Assembly: GCA_944358875.1 (NCBI GenBank)
Contig: CALVRZ010000007.1
Location: 1 to 48,264 of the forward strand
Length of the DNA: 48,264 bases
Direction of reading: 5' to 3'
Origin: an uncultured Bacilli bacterium
Lineage (GTDB): Bacteria > Bacillota_I > Bacilli_A > RF39 > UBA660
Below, one piece after another: positions 8,339-16,649 of the stretch. The notes under the pieces were generated by a model. It searched no databases. It worked only from the letters and a program-made list of their open reading frames with translations, and was not told where the DNA came from. The translations under genes were made by a program, and so were the position numbers. The first letter of the stretch is position 1. Each line of letters begins with the position of its first letter.

Positions 8339-9229
8339 TTATTTTTTGTCTGATTTTAACATTTCACCAATAACAGTTCCAATGCTAGCTACGTTTTGTA
8401 ATTCAGATGGGATAATTATTTTAGTTGATTGACCATTAGCGACTTGGGCTAGTGTTTCATAGCTTTTTAATGTTAAAACACTAGTATCCGCTTTGGCATC
8501 TTTTAATAATTTGATACCATCGGCTTCTGCTTGTTTTAATTTTAATAAGGCTTCAGCTTCACCTTCGGCAACTTTAATTTGAGCTTCTTTTTTAGCTTCG
8601 GCACGTAAAATGGCACTTTCTTTTTCACCTTCAGCAATAAGAATACTTGATTTTTTCTCACCTTCAGCTTGAAGAATTTTTTCACGGCGTTCACGTTCCG
8701 CTCGCATTTGTTTTTCCATAGCTTCTTGAATATCACGTGGTGGAATAATATTTTTTACTTCGACACGATTAACTTTAATGCCCCATGGATCTGTTGCTTC
8801 ATCTAAGATAGAACACATTTTACCATTAATTAAATCTCTTGAAGTTAGCGTTTGGTCTAATTCTAATTCACCGATGATATTTCTTAAAGTAGTGGCGGTT
8901 AAATTTTCGATAGCATTAAGAGGTTGTTCAACACCATAGGTATATAATTTAGGATCAGTTATTTGAAAATAGACAACGGTATCGATATGCATAGTAACAT
9001 TATCTTTAGTAATAACTGGTTGAGGTGGAAAATCTTTAACTATTTCTTTTAATGATACCTTATTAGATATGCGATCAATAAAGGGAATCATGAAATGTAG
9101 ACCATTACTCCATGTTTTATAATATGAGCCTATTCTTTCAACAACATAACCTTTGGCTTGTGGTACTATTTTGACATTTAAACAGATAAAGACAATAACT
9201 AAGATTAGGATTACTATTAAAACATCCAT
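8339..9229 (-). CDS. SPFH/Band 7 membrane-scaffold protein (stomatin/paraslipin-like)
   Basis: A 296-residue protein with one N-terminal hydrophobic segment (about 2-16), an SPFH/prohibitin domain (about 20-180, with VPQAKGYVVERIGSYYKTW and NIIPPRDIQEAMEKQMRAER) and a long Ala/Glu/Lys helix (about 170-240, AEGEKESAILRAEAKKEA). It ends in a region typical of QmcA and paraslipin proteins. Such proteins form large rings on membranes and organise lipid microdomains or attached proteases. The nfeD-like gene lies four bases upstream in the same operon, the common SPFH-NfeD pairing. Confidence 0.9.
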   Translation of the reverse strand: MDVLIVILILVIVFICLNVKIVPQAKGYVVERIGSYYKTWSNGLHFMIPFIDRISNKVSLKEIVKDFPPQPVITKDNVTMHIDTVVYFQITDPKLYTYGVEQPLNAIENLTATTLRNIIGELELDQTLTSRDLINGKMCSILDEATDPWGIKVNRVEVKNIIPPRDIQEAMEKQMRAERERREKILQAEGEKKSSILIAEGEKESAILRAEAKKEAQIKVAEGEAEALLKLKQAEADGIKLLKDAKADTSVLTLKSYETLAQVANGQSTKIIIPSELQNVASIGTVIGEMLKSDKK

Positions 9230-9233
9230 ATTT

Positions 9234-9659
9234 TTACTCCTTCCATTTTTCTACTTCTAGTTTAACACTGTTGATTTTTAATACTTTGACATGTGTTCCT
9301 TCTTCAATTTTTTCACTAGTACTTGAGTATGATGTCCATAATTTACCATCTACTTTAACTACTCCTACACCATCTTTAGGAATTGTTTCTTTAACAATAC
9401 CTTTCATACCTATAATACGATCTAAATTCGTTCTTGCATTTTCTTTTGTTTTCATTTTATCGATGAATGGCTTAGTTAAGAGCATAAAGATAATACCAAA
9501 GACAACAAAGACTAAAAATTGAATGAAAACATTGTCAGTTAGAAATGATATTCCTAGGGATAGTAAGCCACTTAAGACAAACCAAATACTTACTAGATTA
9601 GTAGTACTTATTTCAATTATTCCTAGAACAAGGATTATTATTAACCAAATATAAAACAT
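9234..9659 (-). CDS. NfeD-family membrane protein
   Basis: A 141-residue protein with three or four membrane helices (about 1-75) and a C-terminal soluble beta domain (about 85-141, with IGMKGIVKETIPKDGVG and GTHVKVLKINSVKLEVEKW), the OB-fold of NfeD proteins. Partners of this family are SPFH proteins, and one follows directly. A frame with an ATG seven codons upstream exists, but the site AGGAAGTGAT lies between the two ATGs, so the downstream ATG at 9659 is chosen. It probably anchors or regulates the SPFH ring. Confidence 0.88.
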   Translation of the reverse strand: MFYIWLIIILVLGIIEISTTNLVSIWFVLSGLLSLGISFLTDNVFIQFLVFVVFGIIFMLLTKPFIDKMKTKENARTNLDRIIGMKGIVKETIPKDGVGVVKVDGKLWTSYSSTSEKIEEGTHVKVLKINSVKLEVEKWKE

Positions 9660-9736
9660 GATATCACTTCCTATAAACATTATACTATATTTTGCTAAAA
9701 ATACAACAGAAAAAAGAGAACTATTGGTGTTCTCGG

Positions 9737-9903
9737 GTTACTATTCACAGCCTTTTGCCCTTTAATTTATAGTACTTTAAATTTAAAATTTGGATAAAAA
9801 TAGGCTGTGAATACTTGCTATTACACATATTTATAAACTCAAAAATACAATAAAGTCCTTAAAATAAAGAAATTAATTGTCGAATTTAGCTGTGAATAGT
9901 AAC
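9737..9903. mobile_element. MITE-like 167-bp element with 14-bp terminal inverted repeats
   Basis: GTTACTATTCACAG (9737-9750) and its exact complement CTGTGAATAGTAAC (9890-9903) bound a 167-bp noncoding stretch. A partial third copy, CTGTGAATA, lies inside at 9805-9813. A near match to the left end occurs 24 kb away at 34057-34070. Small size, terminal inverted repeats, no ORF and dispersed ends fit a miniature element mobilised by a transposase encoded elsewhere. It sits between the nfeD and prepilin-peptidase units. No clear target-site duplication is visible. Confidence 0.5.
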
Positions 9904-9905
9904 TT

Positions 9906-10670
9906 TTATTTAACTAAAAAGTCAATTACTTCTTGAATATTTATTTTAGATATTAATATGATAACTGAGGCCATACTTAAGAATGGTCCAAAGGGTATCA
10001 TGTTGTCTTTCTTACTTAATAATATATATATAGCAATAGGAAAAGCAATAAATGTTGCTAAAAAAATGGTACAGACACTTAGTGGTAAACCAATAACTAA
10101 TCCAGAAAGAAACATTAATTTAATATCGCCTCCACCAAGTGATTCTTTTTGAAACATAAAATCCCCAATTATTTTGATTAAATACATTAAACCAAAGGCT
10201 GCGACAGCATTGAACAAATGAGATAAAGTGGTATTTATGCCAAAGAAAAAAATATATATGATTGTTATAGCAACTGATGCAAAGATTAAGACTTCATCTA
10301 AAATAATCATATATTCTATATCACTTATGATAACAATTATCATACTGGATATGTAGACTAACGCTATTAGTAATTCACCACTAAAGTCAAAGACATGGTA
10401 GCATACGGCGAATAAAATTCCTGTGATTAGTTCTATTAAGAAATAACTTAAGGGAATATGACGATGACACTTACGACATTTTCCACCTTGGATTATATAT
10501 GATACTAATGGAATTAATTCATACCATTTTAATTTATGGTTACAGTGATGACAATGGGATCCTGGTTTTACTAATGATTCATTATTGGATAATCTTGTTG
10601 CTACAACATGATAGAATGATCCCATGGCTGATCCTAATATAAAGAAAAAAATTAAATAATATGTTTCCAT
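9906..10670 (-). CDS. Prepilin peptidase (type IV leader peptidase, A24 family)
   Basis: A 254-residue polytopic protein. The N-terminal domain has the zinc-type double CxxC (Cys40/43 and Cys65/68) of the methyltransferase half, beside WYELIPLVSY. The catalytic Asp pair of A24 proteases is visible as SDIEYMII and GGGDIKLM. It cuts type IV prepilin leaders after Gly on the cytoplasmic side and methylates the new N-terminus. The pilin-like protein at the window start has a fitting site, and the GspF/ComGB gene lies 11 bp upstream, so this is a ComC/PilD role. The start has AGGGGGAAT upstream. Confidence 0.95.
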   Translation of the reverse strand: METYYLIFFFILGSAMGSFYHVVATRLSNNESLVKPGSHCHHCNHKLKWYELIPLVSYIIQGGKCRKCHRHIPLSYFLIELITGILFAVCYHVFDFSGELLIALVYISSMIIVIISDIEYMIILDEVLIFASVAITIIYIFFFGINTTLSHLFNAVAAFGLMYLIKIIGDFMFQKESLGGGDIKLMFLSGLVIGLPLSVCTIFLATFIAFPIAIYILLSKKDNMIPFGPFLSMASVIILISKINIQEVIDFLVK

Positions 10671-10681
10671 ACTTATTCCCC

Positions 10682-12076
10682 CTATCCGATTTGGCCATAC
10701 ATACTAAACATTGGGTAAATAACTGCTAGTAAGATGATACCAACTGTTATAGCTAAAAAGACAATCATAATAGGCTCTATCAAGCTTTTTAATTGAGTTA
10801 CTAAATTTTTTTGTTCTTCTTGATAATAGATTGCAACATTAGACATCATGGTACCTAAACGGCCAGTTTTTTCGCCGGTTACTAACATTTCATATGCGGT
10901 ATCAGGGAAAGCCCAATGACCTTTGAAGGCTTTTGATACACCATCACCATTACTTAGATTGATAACGGCACTACGAATTAGTTGTTTGTATACTTCATTA
11001 TTAGTTATTTTTCCTAGTATTTCCATACTATCAGTTATGAAAACGTCATGATTAATTAATGATGCAAAAGTTTTAGTGAAAGTTATTACTTCACTATAGA
11101 TAATAATATTTTTAACAACGGGTATATGCATAAGAAGTGATTGTGCTAAATAACGAAAGCTACTGATATTTTTATATAACGTTACTAAGAGAACAATGAT
11201 AGCTACAATAATAACGATAATCGTTACGACATTGTTGGTAATAAAATTACTCAAGTTAATAACGATTACGGTAATAAATGGTAGATCAGCTCCCATTTGA
11301 CCAAACATATCGACGAAATTAGGTACGACGTATACTAAAATAAAAGTTAATACTGCGACCGAGAAAACAAAAACGACACTTGGGTACGTTAGAGCACTGA
11401 TGATTTGTTTACGGTTGAAATCAGCAGTTCGATAGTAATCAGCCATATCATCTAAGGTATCGGTTAAGTCACCGGTTAATTCGGCTGTTTTTAGCATATT
11501 AATCAATAGGCTTGGAAAAACGGTGCCTTGTCTTTTGATAGCTTCACTAAAACTTACACCAGAATTTAATTCAAAAACTAAACGTTGATATAAACCTTTT
11601 TGGCCTCTTTTTTTTACTTGACGACTAAGAATAGCTAAAGAGTCAACAAGAGGTATACCAGACTTGATATAGGTTGATAATTGAGTTAAAAAGAAGTTTA
11701 AGTCTTTATAATTCATTTTTCTGGTTTGACTTAGTTGAACTAGCCCAAGACTAGTCGATAATTTATCTTCTTCAATGGAAATTACTTCATAACTTTGACT
11801 TAAAAGAAATGAATGAACTTCAACTTTAGAATAGGCATCAAAGATACCTTCACTTACTTTACCAAAGGCATCACGAACCCGATATTTATATCTTTTCTTC
11901 TTTTCACTTTTAACTGCATCTGCTGATGTTAAACTATTTGGGTCTAAAACTTGTTCAACTTTTCCTGGTGCATCTTTTTTATTTATAGGGCGATTTAAGA
12001 GGGAAAATATGCTATGAAACATTCTATATACCGCTAAAAAGGGTGCTAAAATTATATCAAGTATCACACATTCCAC
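10682..12076 (-). CDS. Type II secretion/type IV pilus inner-membrane platform protein (GspF/PilC/ComGB)
   Basis: A 464-residue protein with two T2SSF domains (about 120-245 and 330-455), each rich in helices and ending in membrane segments (about 225-245, 265-300, 430-455). The domain signature appears as FFLTQLSTYIKSGIPLVDSL and FTKTFASLINHDVFITDSM. It is the membrane platform on which the pilus motor assembles pilins. The N-terminal 100 residues hold a small beta domain (KYRVRDAFGKVSEG) common in this family. ATG at 12076 is close to AGGAGG; a GTG three codons in has ideal spacing, so the start is uncertain by three residues. The motor ATPase (ComGA/PilB) is not in the window. The stop is TAG. 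Confidence 0.92.
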   Translation of the reverse strand: MECVILDIILAPFLAVYRMFHSIFSLLNRPINKKDAPGKVEQVLDPNSLTSADAVKSEKKKRYKYRVRDAFGKVSEGIFDAYSKVEVHSFLLSQSYEVISIEEDKLSTSLGLVQLSQTRKMNYKDLNFFLTQLSTYIKSGIPLVDSLAILSRQVKKRGQKGLYQRLVFELNSGVSFSEAIKRQGTVFPSLLINMLKTAELTGDLTDTLDDMADYYRTADFNRKQIISALTYPSVVFVFSVAVLTFILVYVVPNFVDMFGQMGADLPFITVIVINLSNFITNNVVTIIVIIVAIIVLLVTLYKNISSFRYLAQSLLMHIPVVKNIIIYSEVITFTKTFASLINHDVFITDSMEILGKITNNEVYKQLIRSAVINLSNGDGVSKAFKGHWAFPDTAYEMLVTGEKTGRLGTMMSNVAIYYQEEQKNLVTQLKSLIEPIMIVFLAITVGIILLAVIYPMFSMYGQIG

Positions 12077-12214
12077 CTCCTATTTTTTTATTCTAAATAT
12101 ATTGTATCATATTTTTCTTCTTTTTTTAATACTTTTTCTTCTTTTTTTATTTTTTAATTTTATTTAACATTTAGGCTAGTAAATCATATAATATTTTAGG
12201 AAGGGGTAAATGAT

Positions 12215-12649
12215 ATGTTTAATCAGGGTTTTTATACTCCATATGGCATGGCTATGCCACAGATGATGCCTTATGCTTCTTTATCTAGAGGAACTTTAGG
12301 TTTAGGTAGCGGGGCTCTTACGAACCAAGGAATGGGCTTGATGGGAAAACTTGGACGAAGTGCTTCAGCACTTAAAGGTGTTAATTGGGGTGGTCTTTTA
12401 AATAATGCTTCAAGAGCTTTAGGTGTCGTTAATCAAGCTATTCCCTTGGTTAAACAGGCAGGTCCTATGTTTAATAATATGAAATCGATGTTACGGCTTG
12501 CTTCAGCATTCAAGGATGAAACTGATGATAAAAAGGTAGATACTAATACTAGCAACAACACAGATAATGAGCAAGTTCATAATGTGAAATTTGATTATAG
12601 TAATAGTGCTACCTACCAAAATTCACAAAATCCTAGTTTCTTCATTTAA
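12215..12649 (+). CDS. YqfQ/VrrA-like putative spore protein
   Basis: A 144-residue protein with a Met/Pro/Tyr-rich start (PYGMAMPQMMPYA), a Gly/Leu/Asn-rich middle (LGSGALTNQGMGLMGK, LLNNASRALG) with weak amphipathic character, and a polar Asn/Asp/Thr-rich tail. No enzyme motif is seen. The layout resembles Bacilli YqfQ/VrrA proteins, linked to the spore coat; this assignment rests on composition and is moderate at best. It is one of few plus-strand genes, with AGGAAGGGG upstream and a strong terminator downstream, so it is a single-gene unit. Upstream sequence CATATAAT could serve as a -10 for a sporulation sigma factor (inference). Confidence 0.5.
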   Translation: MFNQGFYTPYGMAMPQMMPYASLSRGTLGLGSGALTNQGMGLMGKLGRSASALKGVNWGGLLNNASRALGVVNQAIPLVKQAGPMFNNMKSMLRLASAFKDETDDKKVDTNTSNNTDNEQVHNVKFDYSNSATYQNSQNPSFFI

Positions 12650-12674
12650 AAATCAACCATTGGCTGGTTGATTT
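12650..12674. terminator. Bidirectional terminator between the YqfQ-like and ABC genes
   Basis: AAATCAACCA and TGGTTGATTT form a ten-pair stem with T-runs on both strands. It serves the convergent genes on either side. Confidence 0.85.
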
Positions 12675-12675
12675 T

Positions 12676-14418
12676 TTAATTTTCCTCTAGTTCTTTTTGG
12701 TATAGATGTTGATAAAATTCATTTTTTTGTAATAGTTCATAATGGGTTCCAGAATCAACAACATGACCATCATCAATCAGAATGATGCGATCACTATCAA
12801 TAACAGTGGATAAACGATGAGCAATTATTAAAATGGTATACTCGCCTTTCATGTTGTTGATGGCTTTTTGGATTTCGCTTTGGGTATCGTTATCTAGAGC
12901 GCTCGTTGCTTCATCAAAAAGAATTATTTCGGTTTTCTTAAGAAGAGCCCGGGCGATAGCTAGGCGTTGTTTTTGGCCTCCTGATAACATAATGCCATTT
13001 TCACCAACGATGGTATCATATTTATCTGGTAATGATTGAATAAAGTCATCAAGACAAGCTATTTGACATACTTTAATCATCTCTTCATCCGTTAAATCTG
13101 GTTTAACAATGGCGAGATTTTCTTTGATACTCATATTAAAAATATAAGGATTTTGAGTGATAATCGACATATTGTTTCTGATACTATCTTTATCTAGAGT
13201 GTTTATGTCTTTACCATCAATAAGAATTTTGCCTTCTTTGATGGGGTATGCTTTATTTAGAAGATTAAAGATGGTTGTTTTTCCCGCGCCAGATTTGCCA
13301 ACAAACGATACAGTTTCGTTAGCTCTTACTTTAAAACTCATATTATCGATAACATTGTGAGTGCCGTCATAGCTAAATGTTACATTCTGAAATTCAAAGT
13401 CACCATGGGCTTTAGGTAATTTTTCAGTGCCAAATTTTTCTTTAGCATAAGTATTATTTTCAATTACTTCATAGACTCTTTCTGTTGATAAATCAAATTT
13501 CTTAATTTCTTCTAAGATAACAGGAAGTTTAGTTAAGGCTGTTTCGATGTTACTACCGTACATGAATAGTAGTATAAAATTAGCTATTTCTAATTTGTTT
13601 ATACTACATAGGTAGATACCAAAGATAATAAAGCCAAATTGAAACATTTCAGATACTATTCCTTCGATGAGATTATATTTACGACGAATATTTCTTAAAT
13701 CATATGATTTTTTATTACAGGCATGAATGATATTTTTCACTTTATTTAAGATTGTATTTTCAATATTTAATACTCTTATATCGCGAAAACCTCTGACTAT
13801 TTCTGATGTTAAGCTGGTTTTGATTTCTGTTTGTTCTTTTAATTCTTTACTTACTTCATAAACTTTTTTCATGCGATATCTATCAATTATATAGATGGTT
13901 GTAACATTAATTAGGCAATAAATGAACATGTATTTATTGATAAAGAAAATTGATATGACTAAGCCTATTTTTGTTATAAGGGGTATTAAATCACTTATAA
14001 TAATAAGAAAGACTTCCGCGAGGGTATTGGTATCATTATTTAAACGTTCTATAAAGATACCAGTACCATTTTTATCTATTTCTTTAGTTTCTAGTTTAAG
14101 TGTTTCTACAGAAGCTTCTTCTTGAATTCCTTGGACTATTTTTATGTATAAGGCTTGTTCAAATTTATTGGATAAATTACCAGTGACGGTATAGATAATA
14201 CCACAGAGAAAACTGATTAGACCTAGGATAATAACTTGATTTAATAAATTGTCTGTAGCCGCTAGGATAATCTTGGATGATAATGCAGGAAAAATGACGA
14301 TAGTTAACGTCATAATACTTACGAGAATTAAAAATAAAATTAATTGAAATTTATTCTTACCAATATATCGCCAATTTTTCTTAAGACTTTTGATAAAGCT
14401 TGATTTACTTTGATTCAT
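12676..14418 (-). CDS. ABC transporter, fused permease and ATPase (type IV exporter)
   Basis: A 580-residue half-transporter: six membrane helices (about 20-310), then an ATPase domain (about 345-575). The Walker A is GKSGAGKTTIFNLL, the signature LSGGQKQRLAIARAL, the Walker B IILFDEATSALD and the H-loop IIAHRLSTV. It works as a homodimer or heterodimer exporting lipids, drugs or peptides; the substrate cannot be read from the sequence. There is no partner half-transporter nearby, so homodimer is likely. The ATG at 14418 is preferred over one eight codons upstream because AAGGAGTG lies between them. It stands alone beside the toxin-antitoxin locus. Confidence 0.9.
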   Translation of the reverse strand: MNQSKSSFIKSLKKNWRYIGKNKFQLILFLILVSIMTLTIVIFPALSSKIILAATDNLLNQVIILGLISFLCGIIYTVTGNLSNKFEQALYIKIVQGIQEEASVETLKLETKEIDKNGTGIFIERLNNDTNTLAEVFLIIISDLIPLITKIGLVISIFFINKYMFIYCLINVTTIYIIDRYRMKKVYEVSKELKEQTEIKTSLTSEIVRGFRDIRVLNIENTILNKVKNIIHACNKKSYDLRNIRRKYNLIEGIVSEMFQFGFIIFGIYLCSINKLEIANFILLFMYGSNIETALTKLPVILEEIKKFDLSTERVYEVIENNTYAKEKFGTEKLPKAHGDFEFQNVTFSYDGTHNVIDNMSFKVRANETVSFVGKSGAGKTTIFNLLNKAYPIKEGKILIDGKDINTLDKDSIRNNMSIITQNPYIFNMSIKENLAIVKPDLTDEEMIKVCQIACLDDFIQSLPDKYDTIVGENGIMLSGGQKQRLAIARALLKKTEIILFDEATSALDNDTQSEIQKAINNMKGEYTILIIAHRLSTVIDSDRIILIDDGHVVDSGTHYELLQKNEFYQHLYQKELEEN

Positions 14419-14543
14419 TTTACCGCACTCCTTATAATCCAAATGAAATAATGACTTTTAAATTATATTAATTATATAGTTTCTTTGTTTCTAAATCAAG
14501 ACTTTATTTTTATTAATTTTATCCAAAAAATAATACTGTTCGC

Positions 14544-14572
14544 TTGTTTTACACAATCTTTTATTATATAAT
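14544..14572 (+). promoter_or_regulatory. Sigma-A promoter of the small toxin gene
   Basis: TTGTTT (14544-14549), 17-bp spacer, TATAAT (14567-14572). The -10 is a perfect consensus. Transcription would start near 14579 and give a leader of about 65 nt before the ORF at 14644. Confidence 0.65.
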
Positions 14573-14643
14573 CGTCTTAGGAACATTTAATTGTTGGGTG
14601 GAGCCAATCTTTGTTAATTTATTTAATGAAGGGAGGCGATACT

Positions 14644-14727
14644 ATGAGTAAAAAAGATTTTTTAATTTTATCTTTAATTATAGTAATCTTTCTTCTAATA
14701 CTATTGTTATTTAAAACAATAGTTTAA
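14644..14727 (+). CDS. Small hydrophobic peptide, candidate type I toxin
   Basis: A 27-residue ORF: MSKKDF, then an unbroken run of Leu, Ile, Val, Phe and Ser (residues 6-23) that spans a membrane once, then KTIV. A strong site GAAGGGAGGCGAT precedes the ATG. This shape, with a charged start and a single transmembrane helix under 60 residues, is that of type I toxins such as TxpA, BsrG and Fst, which damage the membrane when made in excess. No sequence family is recognised. The gene has its own promoter and terminator. An antisense RNA gene with a good promoter runs towards it from the other side, the usual type I arrangement. Toxicity is inferred from layout, not shown. Confidence 0.6.
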   Translation: MSKKDFLILSLIIVIFLLILLLFKTIV

Positions 14728-14840
14728 AAGAAAACCACCTAACTCATCCTATGAATTAGGTGGAGCAAAAAATTTTTTCGGCAACACTCAACATAGAGAA
14801 ATTAAGTGTTCCTTTTTTATTGTATGCAAGTTTCCTTGAC
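14727..14840 (-). ncRNA. Candidate antisense antitoxin RNA
   Basis: From the minus-strand promoter at 14847-14875 a transcript of about 113 nt would start near 14840. It would end at a strong terminator, CCACCTAA (14756-14763 read on the minus strand) paired with 14735-14742 and followed by TTTTCTTTT. It would be complementary to the last 90 nt or so of the toxin mRNA, including its terminator hairpin. This copies the overlap seen in TxpA/RatA and BsrG/SR4 pairs. No ORF with a ribosome binding site is seen in it. Confidence 0.55.
14783..14818 (+). terminator. Terminator of the toxin mRNA
   Basis: AACACT (14783-14788) pairs with AGTGTT (14805-14810), extended by further AT pairs with one mismatch, then CCTTTTTT. 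It lies within the region also covered by the antisense RNA. Confidence 0.65.
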
Positions 14841-14846
14841 ATATTC

Positions 14847-14875
14847 ATCATAACATATTTTGTTTAGTTTGACAA
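14847..14875 (-). promoter_or_regulatory. Sigma-A promoter of the antisense RNA
   Basis: On the minus strand TTGTCA (14870-14875), a 17-bp spacer, and TATGAT (14847-14852). Each hexamer is one base from consensus and the spacing is ideal. The next minus-strand gene downstream is more than 400 bp away beyond a terminator, so it does not serve a protein gene. Confidence 0.65.
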
Positions 14876-14878
14876 GTG

Positions 14879-15553
14879 CTAATTTTTTAGTAATTTTTTT
14901 AATGTTTTTATTTTAAAATGGGTCTTTAGGCGTAAATGATAATGATTTTTAGGAATTATTTTCATAAGAATTTCTAGTTTGGTTAAATCTTCTTGGTTTT
15001 TCTCATTAAATAGTTTACTATTTTCTTTTAAAAGAATGGGGCCAAAATATAGTTCTTTTTTAGAATATCTTTTTCGACCTTTTTGAAAATTAATTATGGT
15101 ATAGAAGATTTTACCTTCTTTGACGAGCTTTTCGTCTTGGATATAGTAACCTAATTTGGTAACTTTTGATCTTAGGAATTCTAAACTAGTATTACTTTGA
15201 ATAACAATTTGATTAACATTTTTTAATTTGGAGCGGTTATTGTAAAGAATACCTACAATGGTATGACTTCCTAGACCAGACATAGTAATGGTATCTATTT
15301 CTCCTTCTTCAATGTTTTCTAAGCCACTTCCCACTCTTGTTTCGATTTTTTCTGTCAGTTTGAATTTAGCGATATTGGTTTTAGCACTACTTAGGGCTTT
15401 TTCGTTGATATCGCTAGCAATGATGTGAATGTTTTTGCGATTTTGATAAAGATAGATGTCTAAATAGGCATGGTCACAACCAATATCGACGAGATGACAG
15501 TTATCGGGAATATAGCTAGCTACTTGAAGTAAACGTTTGGATAGTTTAATCAT
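14879..15553 (-). CDS. trmK: tRNA (adenine22-N1)-methyltransferase TrmK
   Basis: A 224-residue protein with a Rossmann-type methyltransferase fold: [15 protein letters not shown] binds S-adenosylmethionine, ASDINEKAL follows the second strand and [16 protein letters not shown] matches the family's conserved loop. The C-terminal third (about 150-224) is the Lys-rich coiled region seen in TrmK. The enzyme makes m1A22 in tRNAs of Gram-positive bacteria. Its ATG lies inside the 3' end of rpoD (8-bp overlap), so the two are translationally coupled; the rpoD-trmK order is conserved in Bacilli. The stop is TAG. Confidence 0.93.
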   Translation of the reverse strand: MIKLSKRLLQVASYIPDNCHLVDIGCDHAYLDIYLYQNRKNIHIIASDINEKALSSAKTNIAKFKLTEKIETRVGSGLENIEEGEIDTITMSGLGSHTIVGILYNNRSKLKNVNQIVIQSNTSLEFLRSKVTKLGYYIQDEKLVKEGKIFYTIINFQKGRKRYSKKELYFGPILLKENSKLFNEKNQEDLTKLEILMKIIPKNHYHLRLKTHFKIKTLKKLLKN

Positions 15554-16649
15554 TTAAGAAATCCTTTAATTTACGACTTCTTGAAGGATGACGTAATTTT
15601 CTTAAAGCTTTAGCTTCAATTTGACGAATACGTTCTCTGGTTACCCCAAACATTTGCCCTACTTCTTCTAGAGTTTTACAACTACCATCATCTAAGCCAA
15701 AACGTAATCTTAAAACTTGTTCTTCTCTTTCCGTTAATGTTAAAAGGACATCACTGATTTCGTCTTTTAACATTTCGTGGATAGTAAACTCTTCAGGTGA
15801 CATACTTCTTTCGTCTTTAACAAAATCACCTAAATGAGAATCGTCTTCTTCACCAATTGGTGTTTCTAATGATACTGGTTCTTGAGCTATTTTGATGACT
15901 TCACGGACTTTATCGACAGATAAATTCATTTTTTTAGCTAATTCTTCATCGGTTGGTTCACGATTTAGTTCAAGAATTAATTGTCTTTGACAACGCGATA
16001 ATTTGTTAATTGTTTCAACCATGTGGACAGGAACACGAATAGTTCTTGCTTGATCGGCAATGGCTCGGGTGATAGCTTGTCTAATCCACCAAGTAGCATA
16101 AGTTGAGAATTTATATCCTTTGTTGGCATCGAATTTTTCAACAGCTTTCATAAGTCCGATGTTTCCTTCTTGAATTAAGTCTAAGAATAGCATACCACGA
16201 CCAACATATCTTTTAGCGATGGATACAACTAGACGAAGATTGGATTCAGCAAGGATATTTTTAGCTTCTTCATCCCCATTGGCAATACGTTCTGATAAAG
16301 CTGTTTCTTCTTCCAAAGTTAACAAGCTTATCTTACCTATTTCTTTTAAATACATACGGACAGGATCATTGATGGTTAATTCTTTAGCAATATTGGCATC
16401 TTTTAAAATAAGATCTATGTCACCCCCATCATCGTCAGTTCCTTCTTCATCATTACCAATATTTTCTTCAGTAACGATATTGATATCATTTTCCATAAGG
16501 CTATTGTATAAATCATCAAGACTATCACTATCTAAGTCTAAGCCTTTTAATTCAGCCGCTAACTCTTCATAGGTAATATAGCCATTTTCTTTACCTTTTT
16601 TAATTAAAGCTTCTTTTCTTTGTTCATAACTCTTGATTTCTTCTAACAT
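15546..16649 (-). CDS. rpoD: Primary RNA polymerase sigma factor SigA/RpoD
   Basis: A 367-residue sigma-70 of normal Bacillus length. It has an N-terminal region 1.1-like domain ([20 protein letters not shown]) with an acidic linker. Region 1.2 is [15 protein letters not shown], region 2 contains [12 protein letters not shown] and [20 protein letters not shown], region 3 is HMVETINKL. Region 4 has the helix-turn-helix [20 protein letters not shown]. It directs RNA polymerase to housekeeping promoters. It overlaps dnaG upstream by 7 bp and trmK downstream by 8 bp, giving a dnaG-rpoD-trmK operon. Confidence 0.98.
   Translation of the reverse strand: MLEEIKSYEQRKEALIKKGKENGYITYEELAAELKGLDLDSDSLDDLYNSLMENDINIVTEENIGNDEEGTDDDGGDIDLILKDANIAKELTINDPVRMYLKEIGKISLLTLEEETALSERIANGDEEAKNILAESNLRLVVSIAKRYVGRGMLFLDLIQEGNIGLMKAVEKFDANKGYKFSTYATWWIRQAITRAIADQARTIRVPVHMVETINKLSRCQRQLILELNREPTDEELAKKMNLSVDKVREVIKIAQEPVSLETPIGEEDDSHLGDFVKDERSMSPEEFTIHEMLKDEISDVLLTLTEREEQVLRLRFGLDDGSCKTLEEVGQMFGVTRERIRQIEAKALRKLRHPSRSRKLKDFLND

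Noticed and set aside
16219..16572. 117-codon plus-strand ORF inside rpoD
   Set aside because: Shadow of the sigma factor gene in another frame.
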